Shown here piece by piece: positions 8,191-15,457 of a DNA stretch of 64,000 nt. Every line of letters begins with the position of its first letter. Position 1 is the stretch's first letter. A program made the position numbers and the translations under genes. The notes under the pieces are model-generated. The model was not told where the DNA came from. It did no database searches and was given only the letters and a program-made list of their open reading frames with translations. The DNA comes from Prosthecobacter vanneervenii (GTDB lineage Bacteria; Verrucomicrobiota; Verrucomicrobiia; Verrucomicrobiales; Verrucomicrobiaceae): positions 868,001-932,000 of the forward strand of contig NZ_JACHIG010000001.1 in assembly GCF_014203095.1 (NCBI RefSeq), given 5' to 3'.

Positions 8191-8829
8191 TCACTCCACC
8201 TGGATCTCAAACGGCGTCAGCATGGAGAGCGGTGCGCCCGGCGCATCCTCAAAGGGGTACACCATCACATTCGGCACCACGCAGCGCAGGTGGAAGTCGT
8301 AGAAGGCGCGCATGTAGTCGGCGGTCACAGGAGCTTCCAGATTCATCTGCCGCCAGAGAATGGCTTTGATGACGTAGCCATGGCAGACCACCAGGATGCC
8401 CTGCTCCGTACGCTGCCGCAGTGCGGCGAGAGATTCGTCAATGCGGGCGCAGAATTCGCGAAAGCTCTCCGCGCCTTCGCCATCGCAGTAGTCGGGGTCA
8501 CAGCGCTCCCAGTACTGGCGCGCGGGCTCGCGGCGCAGGTTTTCGGTGGTGCCCACGTAGCGTGCGGGGGCCAGAAAGGTCAGCTCGTGCAGCGGCAGCG
8601 TGAGCACCGGCACCTGCGGCAGCCGCCTGCGCAGCGGCTCCACGGTCAATCCCGTGCGTGCATAGCGCGAGACCACGATGAGATCCGGCACCGTCTGCCA
8701 CTGCTGACCCAGCGCCTCGGCCTGCGCCTGCCCCTTGTCGCTGAGCCCGATGGCATGCGGCGTGTCCGTGGGAAACCCCGCATTGCTGAGGCTTTCGGCG
8801 TGACGGATGAACCAGATCGTTTTCTTCAT
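8191..8829 (-). CDS. Histidine phosphatase family protein
   Basis: 212 aa from the start at 8829 (MKKTIWFIRHAESLSNAG). The catalytic RHAES motif (His as phospho-acceptor) is near residue 10, followed by LSDKGQAQAEALGQQW. The second catalytic His lies in LVVCHGYVIKAI. This is the two-His phosphatase/phosphoglycerate mutase-like superfamily, and such small stand-alone members act on varied phosphorylated metabolites. The latter half (FREFCARIDESLAALRQR) is standard for the family. No signal peptide. The substrate cannot be read from sequence. Confidence 0.85.
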   Translation of the reverse strand: MKKTIWFIRHAESLSNAGFPTDTPHAIGLSDKGQAQAEALGQQWQTVPDLIVVSRYARTGLTVEPLRRRLPQVPVLTLPLHELTFLAPARYVGTTENLRREPARQYWERCDPDYCDGEGAESFREFCARIDESLAALRQRTEQGILVVCHGYVIKAILWRQMNLEAPVTADYMRAFYDFHLRCVVPNVMVYPFEDAPGAPLSMLTPFEIQVE

Positions 8830-8918
8830 AGGGGGCGTGTGCCATAGGCGTGCTGAGGTGGGATGGCAAATGCGGGTGCGCACTTGCGGTGAAATCACAC
8901 CGCGCATGGCCCAGAGCC

Positions 8919-9180
8919 ATTTGGAGTGCGGTCGCGGAGTGAAGAATGAACGCAGCTACCGCTTTGATTCGCGTCGCTCACCCTACGGGCTCCTTTCAGT
9001 CGTCTGTCTCACTTCGCTCGGCTCTGTGGGCTGGTGAGCCTGCGAATACAATGAGGCAACCGAAGGTCACCTCTCTTTGGAGTGCGCATACGCACCCAGC
9101 AATGCATGCCACGAGACGCTCGAAAGCGGTGGCTACGATGCAGGCTTGCGCCTCGCATCTGCGCAACCGCACTCCAAATT
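8919..9180. repeat. GGAGTGCGG inverted-end repeat, copy B
   Basis: 262 bp. The left arm runs from ATTTGGAGTGCGGTCGCGG to AGCTACCGCTTT and the right arm from AAAGCGGTGGCT to ACCGCACTCCAAATT, giving inverted ends of roughly 48-60 bp. It is first of a tandem series with a period of about 285 bp. Confidence 0.85.
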
Positions 9181-9201
9181 CGCGCTCGTGCTTGCGCAGT
9201 T

Positions 9202-9467
9202 AAATTTGGAGTGCGGTCGCGGAGTGAAGAATGAACGCAGCTACCGCTTTGATTCGCGTCGCTCACCCTACGGGCTCCTTTCAGTCGTCTGTCTCACTTC
9301 GCTCGGCTCTGTGGGCTGGGCGAGCCTGCGAATACAATGAGGCAACCGAAAGTCACCTCTCTTTGGAGTGCGCATACGCACCCAGCAATGCATGCCACGA
9401 GACGCTCGAAAGCGGTGGCTCCGATGCAGGCTTGCGCCTCGCATCTGCGCAACCGCACTCCAAATTT
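9202..9467. repeat. GGAGTGCGG inverted-end repeat, copy C
   Basis: 266 bp, nearly identical to copy B over its whole length including the core, and separated from it by 21 bases that recur again before copy D. Confidence 0.85.
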
Positions 9468-9487
9468 GCGCTCGTGCTTGCGCATTT

Positions 9488-9603
9488 AAATTTGGAGTGC
9501 GGTCGCGGAGTGAAGAATGAACGCAGCTACCGCTTTGATTCGCGTTGCTCACCCTACGGGCTCCTTTCAGTCGTCTGTCTCACTTCGCTCGGCTCCGCAG
9601 GCC
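9488..9603. repeat. GGAGTGCGG inverted-end repeat, copy D (truncated)
   Basis: The left arm and the first part of the core match copies B and C; the right half is missing. The remaining bases to 9712 show no gene. Confidence 0.8.
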
Positions 9604-9712
9604 GCTTGATCATTCGAATGGCATGGAGCTTTCGCGGCCACACGTGCTGAGCATGCGGCGATCAAGCCGCATGCCCCACCCAAGCGCGGGAGGAGGAAGA
9701 TTCAGCAGCGCA

Positions 9713-11095
9713 TCATGCCTTCACCATAGCCTTCTTCTCGGCCTGCAGCGCGGCTTTGTCGGCGGCGATCTGGGCGAGGGCTTCGGCCTGGCGGGCTTTC
9801 TGCTTGGCTTCGTATTCAGCGATGGCTTTGGCGCGGGCTTCGGCGCGGCGGGCTTTGGCTTCTTCTTCGGCTTGATTGGCTTTGGCGCGCTCGGCGTCTT
9901 GAGCAGCCTTGATGGCGGCGGCTTCGGCGGCGCGCTTTTCCTTCTCCAGACGGATGGCTTCCTTCTCGGCCAGCTGCTTGGCCTTCAGCTCGGCAGCAGC
10001 AGCGCGGACGGCCTCGCGCTCGGCTTCGGCCTGGGCGCGGATGGCGGCCTTTTCAGCCTCGGCCTGTTCTTTGGCCAGGCGGGCGGCTTCCTTGGCCGCT
10101 TCTTTCTCTGCCAGAGCCTGGGCTTTGGCGGCGGCTTTCTCAGCCTCGGCCTGCTCTTTGGCCAGGCGAGCGGCTTCCTTGGCGGCTTCCTTCTCTGCCT
10201 GCGCCTGAGCCCGGGCCTCAGCGGCAGCGAGCATGGCAGCCAGTTTCTCGGCCTCGGCCTGCTCCTTGGCAATGCGTGCGGCCTCCTTGGCAGCTTCCTT
10301 TTCGGCCAGGGCCTGAGCCTTGGCGGCTGCCTTTTCAGCGGCTTCCTGTTCCTTGGCCAGGCGGGCAGCCTCCTTGGCGGCGGCTTTCTCGGCTTCAGCC
10401 TGTTCCTTGGCAAGACGGGCAGCTTCTTTGGCAGCCTCCTTTTCAGCGAGTTCGCGGGCCTTGGCCTCGGCTTTCTCCAGGGCGGCCTGCTCTTTGGCGA
10501 GGCGCTCGGCCTCCTTGGCAGCTTCCTTCTCGGCCAGTGCCTGGGCCTTGGCCTCGGCGGCGGCGAGCATGGCGGCCAGCTTCTCGGCCTGGGCGCGCTC
10601 CTTGGCGGCGATCTTTTCAGCCTCTGCCTGTTCCTTGGCCAGACGGGCGGCTTCTTTGGCGGCCTCCTTTTCGGCCAGCGCACGGGCTTTGGCCTCCTCC
10701 TTTTCAGCCTGTTCCTTGGCCTTGATGGCGGCGGCGGCGGCGCGCATGGCCTCCAGCTCCAGCGCGGCCTGCGCCTTGGCGGCGGCGGCGGCTTCTTCCT
10801 TGGCGATGCGGGCAGCCTCCTTCTCGGCGATGGCTGCGAGGCGTGCAGCTTCCTTGTCTGCCAGCGCCTGGGCCTTGGCGGCCTCGCGCGCGGCGATGTC
10901 TGCTGCCACCTTGGCCTCGGTGGCGGCGGTGAGCTGCAGGCTGAAGTCGATCATTTTCTGGCTGAGCTCCGCAGCCGTGGCGGTCAGGCCCTCGACAGCC
11001 TCCTCCAGCACACGCGGCTGGATTTCCAGCGCCTGGAGTTTCTGCGCAGTGTCAGCAAGGAGGGCAATGAATTTGGGATCGAGCTTGGTGGTCAT
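9713..11095 (-). CDS. Ala/Glu/Lys-rich long coiled-coil protein, 460 aa
   Basis: The ATG at 11095 (MTTKLDPKFIALLADTAQKL) is chosen; the frame stays open far upstream only because it is antisense to the sialidase-like gene. Residues 1-70 are an ordinary amphipathic helical segment. From about 75 to the end the protein is almost all A, E, K, Q and R in recurring blocks such as EKEAAKEAARLAKEQAEAE, with no Pro and almost no aromatic residues. This predicts one very long helix or coiled coil, like the TolA central domain. There is no transmembrane helix or signal peptide, so it is probably cytoplasmic. A structural or scaffold role is possible, function unknown. Confidence 0.7.
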   Translation of the reverse strand: MTTKLDPKFIALLADTAQKLQALEIQPRVLEEAVEGLTATAAELSQKMIDFSLQLTAATEAKVAADIAAREAAKAQALADKEAARLAAIAEKEAARIAKEEAAAAAKAQAALELEAMRAAAAAIKAKEQAEKEEAKARALAEKEAAKEAARLAKEQAEAEKIAAKERAQAEKLAAMLAAAEAKAQALAEKEAAKEAERLAKEQAALEKAEAKARELAEKEAAKEAARLAKEQAEAEKAAAKEAARLAKEQEAAEKAAAKAQALAEKEAAKEAARIAKEQAEAEKLAAMLAAAEARAQAQAEKEAAKEAARLAKEQAEAEKAAAKAQALAEKEAAKEAARLAKEQAEAEKAAIRAQAEAEREAVRAAAAELKAKQLAEKEAIRLEKEKRAAEAAAIKAAQDAERAKANQAEEEAKARRAEARAKAIAEYEAKQKARQAEALAQIAADKAALQAEKKAMVKA

Positions 11096-11296
11096 GGGCG
11101 GAAAAATCGGGCGGGCATGAATGATCAGAGATGGGCTGGTGTAAAGACGGGAATAACATTCAAAATGCAGCCTCTCACCGCAGCCTGCGCCGGTTGACGG
11201 CTGCATGGGGGTATAGAAAAAGCGCCCGCCTCTTTCTCGATGCCCCACCGACCCTCCTCTTGACCACCTGACCACTCCTGCCGACAACCTCTGCCC

Positions 11297-12841
11297 ATGC
11301 GTCTTTCCCTCCTCTCCGCAGCCCTGCTTGCCCCCGCTCTCGCCAGCCACGCGGCGGAGGATGCGCCGCTGTTTCTCAATGCCAGCCAGCTCTCGATCGC
11401 CACGGGCAAGCCCTCGCTGGTGCTCATGTCCGGCGCGTCCACGCACATCCCGGTGTGGTCCCTGTCCGGCGGCACGGAGGGGCAGTCCGTCTGCGGGGTG
11501 GTGACCGGCCTGCCGAACGACTGCGGCGGGGTGCGCGTGGAGATCACCGTGACGTCCACCGATACAGAAACGAGCCCAGCCTTTGAGGATGTGTACCGCG
11601 TGCACCTCTCTCAGATGATTGAAGGAGCCCCCTTCACCGCCCGCCATCTGCAGGGCGATCCCGTGCGCACCACGCTGCCTGCCGGGCCGCTGCATTCCCG
11701 CAGCATCGTGCTCAATGCCTACTACAAGGTGCAGCCCGGTGCGCCGCTGTGCGTGCGCATTCAGCGCGAGCCCGGCGACCCCGCCGACACCTTTACCCGC
11801 CCGATGGGGCTGGCTGCGGTGAAAATCACCCCCGTCAAAGCCCCCGCCGCGCCCTTCGTGGTGCAGGACGTGCCGGGCTACAACTCCTGGCCGATGCTCC
11901 AGGCCATGGGCGACAAGCTGGTGTGCGTGTACACCCGTGGCTCCGGCCACACCATTGGCGAAGACGCGCGCGCCACCTACGCACGCACCTCCACCGATGG
12001 CGGCAAGACGTGGACGCCCGAGACCACCGTGGCCAACAGCCCCGGCTACGGCGATGTGCCTGTGGGCAAGGGCCTGGACTCCACCGGCGCGCTGCTCGCC
12101 TGGGTGCGCCGTGTGGGCAAGGAATGGCACCAGGATCTCTACCGCAGCACCGATGGGGTCAACTTCACCCTGGTGACCACGCCCACGCTGGACCCGCGCC
12201 CCGTGCAGATCACGGATATTTTCTCCGTGCCCACCGTGGGGCTCATGGCGCTGTGGTTTGCCGGTGACTATGGCGATCAAGGCCCCACCCACTCCTGGGG
12301 CAAGCTGACCAGCACGGACGATGGCAAAACGTGGACGCAAACCACCATCGAGTCCGGTTTGACGAAAGCGCAGTGGCCCACCGAACCCTCCGCTGTGTAT
12401 CTCGGCGAGGGCAGGATCCTCGCCATCGGCCGCACGGAGAGCGGCGCACCCACCACCGAGCGTGCGCAGTTCCAGATGACCTCCACCGACCATGGCAAGA
12501 CCTGGAAGCGCGAGCAGACCAACATCACCAACGTGCTGATCTCCACCCCCAGCCTGATCCTCGATGCCAAGACCGGCCTGCTGAGCAACTACTACTACCA
12601 GCGCGGCCAGGCAGGCGTGCTGTGGCGCAGGCTGGTGAAGCCGGAGAGCGTGTTTGAGCATCCGCTGCGCTGGCCCGCGCCCGAAGCCGTGGCCGCCGGA
12701 AGCGACAGCACCATCGATGCCGGAAACGTGAACGCCACGGTGATCGGGGACACGCATTATCTCTCCTACTACTCCGGCAAGGCTCCGAACACCGCCGTGC
12801 AGGTGTCCGTGCTGAAGGCACCGGCGGGAGAGGCGAAGTAA
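11297..12841 (+). CDS. Exported BNR-repeat sialidase-like protein
   Basis: 514 aa with signal peptide MRLSLLSAALLAPALASHAA. Residues about 20-175 form a beta-rich N-terminal domain. From about 190 a six-bladed propeller is indicated by Asp-box (SxDxGxxW) repeats: STDGGKTWTPE, STDDGKTWTQ and STDHGKTWKRE, plus a weaker RSTDGVNFT. This fits the sialidase/neuraminidase superfamily, known in this group as exo-alpha-sialidase-like secreted proteins. The catalytic Arg triad and Tyr cannot be assigned confidently by eye, so the enzyme may not be a true sialidase. The start is 202 bases from the divergent coiled-coil gene. Confidence 0.75.
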   Translation: MRLSLLSAALLAPALASHAAEDAPLFLNASQLSIATGKPSLVLMSGASTHIPVWSLSGGTEGQSVCGVVTGLPNDCGGVRVEITVTSTDTETSPAFEDVYRVHLSQMIEGAPFTARHLQGDPVRTTLPAGPLHSRSIVLNAYYKVQPGAPLCVRIQREPGDPADTFTRPMGLAAVKITPVKAPAAPFVVQDVPGYNSWPMLQAMGDKLVCVYTRGSGHTIGEDARATYARTSTDGGKTWTPETTVANSPGYGDVPVGKGLDSTGALLAWVRRVGKEWHQDLYRSTDGVNFTLVTTPTLDPRPVQITDIFSVPTVGLMALWFAGDYGDQGPTHSWGKLTSTDDGKTWTQTTIESGLTKAQWPTEPSAVYLGEGRILAIGRTESGAPTTERAQFQMTSTDHGKTWKREQTNITNVLISTPSLILDAKTGLLSNYYYQRGQAGVLWRRLVKPESVFEHPLRWPAPEAVAAGSDSTIDAGNVNATVIGDTHYLSYYSGKAPNTAVQVSVLKAPAGEAK

Positions 12842-13279
12842 GGGAGCGGCAGCATCGTGGTCCGCAAAGCTTCAAGGCAGATCCGGCAGCCATTGCTTGC
12901 ATGCCCGGCACACGTAGGATGGGTGTGGCGACAGCCCGCCCGTCCATCAGCGTGCTGCAAGCAACACGGCGTACGGACATCCTCATGGTCGGACGGTTTG
13001 GCGGAGAGCGCGGTGGGACGATGAAGCGTTTGCGACGCCAAACACATCCAACCTACGACCGGAGTGCCACGCTACTCGTGCACAAGCCTGCTCAGACTCG
13101 TTTTCAATTGCCTATGGTATTAAAAAATAAAGCAGCCGCGTTTTGAAGGGTGGATCGTCTGGCAGCATCGTGCAGGCGACCGCATGCCATGCATCATATG
13201 GCTACATTATTTCTTAATACGTTCCACCTGCGATCTGATGCCACAACATGAACACTGAACACCTGCGCTTCCACATCCT
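12842..13279. other. Gene-less stretch with degenerate repeat pieces
   Basis: No convincing gene. Two pieces recur near 35.2 kb: GGATGGGTGTGGCGA followed by AGCCCG (about 12917-12938 and 35280-35301), and a segment at 13095-13122 whose reverse complement matches 35181-35207 (TACCA..GGCA.TTGAAAAC). The stretch is AT-richer around 13100-13230. Confidence 0.5.
13095..13122 (-). repeat. Short AGAC(C/T)CGTTTT...GGTAT(T/A)A repeat
   Basis: One of four copies in the window (others 18228-18256, 35181-35207 reversed, 35628-35656). All share GACYCGTTTT, about ten bases, then a GTGGTAT-like core, and all sit beside longer repeat elements. Confidence 0.55.
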
Positions 13280-15355
13280 CTACTCCTCATTGGCTGCACG
13301 AGGCACGGGGACGGCGCGGGGTACTGCGCCGACGCTTTGGTAGGGGTCGTTGCCGATGACGGCTCCGGAGACGGGATGCACCGGCAGAGGCTCGGGCTGG
13401 GAGGGGCCTCGTGTGCGGCCCACGGGGATGGCACGCGGTGCGGTGACGAGGAGCTGGGTGAGGCCGGGCTTCACATCCCAGCCGTGGGGCTTGCCCTCCG
13501 TGACCATGGCAAAGACGGCCGCCCACAGCGGCAGCGCCACCTGGGCGGCGGTGGCCTTGGGGTTGATGGGCGCATCTTTGTCATGCCCCACCCACACGAG
13601 GCAGGTCATGCTGCGGTCCATGCCGGCAAACCACGCGTCGGTGCGGTCGTAGGTGATGCCGCCATAGCCTGCGATGCTTTTGTCAGCCAGCCCGTGCTGC
13701 ACCAGCGGGGCGCGGTACTCGGGCCGTGTCATGCCTGCGATGAGGGTCTCGCGGATGTGCGCCATGGCGGAGGGCGCAAAGATCTCCGCGCTGCGCACGG
13801 TGGGGGCCAGCAGCACATGCGGAGCGGTGCAGAGGCGGCCGTCATTGGCCACAGCGGTGAAGGCACGCGCCAGCTCGATGAGGCGCACAGGACTCTGCCC
13901 CAGGGTAAAGGCGGCCTCCGTGCGCAGCGGTGTGGTGAATGAGCAGCGGCCCAGCTCAGACCTCACGGCGTCCAGCCCCACCTGATAGCACAGGCGCACG
14001 GTGGCGGCGGTGCGCCCCTCCAGCAGCGCCTGCATGGGGGTGATGGTGCCGCCGGTGTAGGCCACGGGCTCGCCATCCGCGCCCCATTCCCCCAGGGTGC
14101 CGGCCAGCCCGCCGATCATGGCCTGGCGGTTGTCCAGCGGCCCGTCGATCAGCGGTGTGTCGGTGGCCTCTGGCAGCGCGGTGAGCGCAGCGGCATAGAC
14201 GAGCGGGAGGAAGCCGGTGCCCGGCGGGCGTGTGCCCTCCAGTGCACGATTGAAAGGACTGGTGGTGAAGTCCCTGCCGCCCTGCATGGCCAGGATGGCG
14301 CCGGAGCGATTGTCCAGCACGATGACGGCACCCTGCAATGTGGCAGCGCCTTTGTCCTTGTCCTTCCCCTCCACGCTTTCCAGGTGCTGGCGCATCAGGG
14401 CATCGAGCCGCCGCTGCCAGTCCAGGCGCAGGGTCATGCGCATCTCCGGCGGGGTGCCGGGCTTCATGCCCAGGCGCTGAAACTCCGAGCGTGCCGCTGC
14501 GAGCATGTAACCGGTGCGCACGCGGGTCTTGTCATGCCGCACCACGAGGGGCTGGGCCTTGGCAGCGGCGGCCTCCTCCTTGCCCAGCCTGCCGGTGTCC
14601 ACCATGCGCTGCAGCGAGAGATCGCGCTTTTGCCGCGCCAGCGCGGGCTGGGTGATGGGCGAATAAGCCACCGGGGCCTTGATGATGCCCGCGAGTGTGG
14701 CGGACTCCGGCAGCGTGAGCTCGCGCACGTCTTTGCCAAAGTAGCAGCGCGCCGCCGCGCCCACGCCGCTGCACCCGGTGCCGAGGTAGATGCGGTTCAG
14801 GTAGTGCGAGAGGATCTGCTCCTTGCTGTACTCATGCTCGATGCGCATGGCCAGAAAGATCTCGGTGATCTTGCGCTCGTAGCTGCGGCCCTGCAGGCCA
14901 AAGGCATTGCGTGCGAGCTGCTGCGTGATGGTGCTGCCGCCCTGGCGGATGCCCTTGGCATTGAAGTTCTTCAGCGCAGCGCGTGTCAGGCCGATGACAT
15001 CAAATCCGGGATGCGAAAAGAAGCGCGCATCCTCCGTGGCCAGCACGGCCTCCACCAGCGAGGTGGGCAGCTCCTTGAGATCCACCAGCTCGCGCTCGAT
15101 CTCGCTGGCGCTGCCCACGGGCTCTCCGCGTGCGTCCACGATCAGCGTCTCGTTCTGGCCCCGGGTGAGAGCGGCCATGTCATAGCCCGCCGCCACGGCG
15201 GAGTAGTGCCACCACACCGCCGCCAGCGCCAGCGCCCCCAGCCCCACGGGCACCGCCGCCACACCGCCCAGGATGCGCAGCCAGCGCGGCACACGCAGCC
15301 AGCGGCTGCGCAGGCCGGAGAGGAGGCTCAAAAGAGGGCGGATGAACGAAGGCAC
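13280..15355 (-). CDS. GT51 peptidoglycan glycosyltransferase with degenerate transpeptidase domain
   Basis: 691 aa, class A PBP layout. A membrane anchor at about 28-50 precedes a GT51 domain with all key motifs: ATEDARFFSHPGFD (Glu108), GGSTITQQLARN, RKITEIFLAMRIE (Glu164) and SKEQILSHYLNRIYLG. It should polymerise lipid II at the outer face of the membrane. The transpeptidase fold is still recognisable, but its catalytic motifs are changed. The SxxK site reads TGFL (379-382, within RPPGTGFLPLVY), SxN reads GRT (446-448), and KTG reads YGG (563-565, ahead of TDAWFAG). Penicilloyl-serine chemistry is therefore unlikely. It lies 102 bases downstream of an intact PBP2-like gene that could supply cross-linking. 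Confidence 0.85.
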   Translation of the reverse strand: MPSFIRPLLSLLSGLRSRWLRVPRWLRILGGVAAVPVGLGALALAAVWWHYSAVAAGYDMAALTRGQNETLIVDARGEPVGSASEIERELVDLKELPTSLVEAVLATEDARFFSHPGFDVIGLTRAALKNFNAKGIRQGGSTITQQLARNAFGLQGRSYERKITEIFLAMRIEHEYSKEQILSHYLNRIYLGTGCSGVGAAARCYFGKDVRELTLPESATLAGIIKAPVAYSPITQPALARQKRDLSLQRMVDTGRLGKEEAAAAKAQPLVVRHDKTRVRTGYMLAAARSEFQRLGMKPGTPPEMRMTLRLDWQRRLDALMRQHLESVEGKDKDKGAATLQGAVIVLDNRSGAILAMQGGRDFTTSPFNRALEGTRPPGTGFLPLVYAAALTALPEATDTPLIDGPLDNRQAMIGGLAGTLGEWGADGEPVAYTGGTITPMQALLEGRTAATVRLCYQVGLDAVRSELGRCSFTTPLRTEAAFTLGQSPVRLIELARAFTAVANDGRLCTAPHVLLAPTVRSAEIFAPSAMAHIRETLIAGMTRPEYRAPLVQHGLADKSIAGYGGITYDRTDAWFAGMDRSMTCLVWVGHDKDAPINPKATAAQVALPLWAAVFAMVTEGKPHGWDVKPGLTQLLVTAPRAIPVGRTRGPSQPEPLPVHPVSGAVIGNDPYQSVGAVPRAVPVPRAANEE

Positions 15356-15457
15356 AGAGGAAGGAATGAAACGGAAGAGGATGGAATGTGAGAGGATATG
15401 ACAGCGTGCAGCGGGATACGTTTTGAAGAAATCAGCGGGAGCCCGAAGTCCGGCGCA

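Noticed and set aside
8919..9603. Possible CRISPR array
   Set aside because: Repeat units are about 265 bp with ~21-base constant spacers and inverted ends; no short direct repeats with variable spacers and no cas genes.
9545..12757. Very long antisense open frames opposite the coiled-coil and sialidase-like genes
   Set aside because: They follow from biased GC-rich codons in the real genes; composition is low-complexity Gly/Leu or His/Gly and has no family motifs.
12842..13279. tRNA or small RNA gene in the AT-richer gap
   Set aside because: No cloverleaf, promoter or terminator could be drawn by eye; only repeat fragments were recognised.
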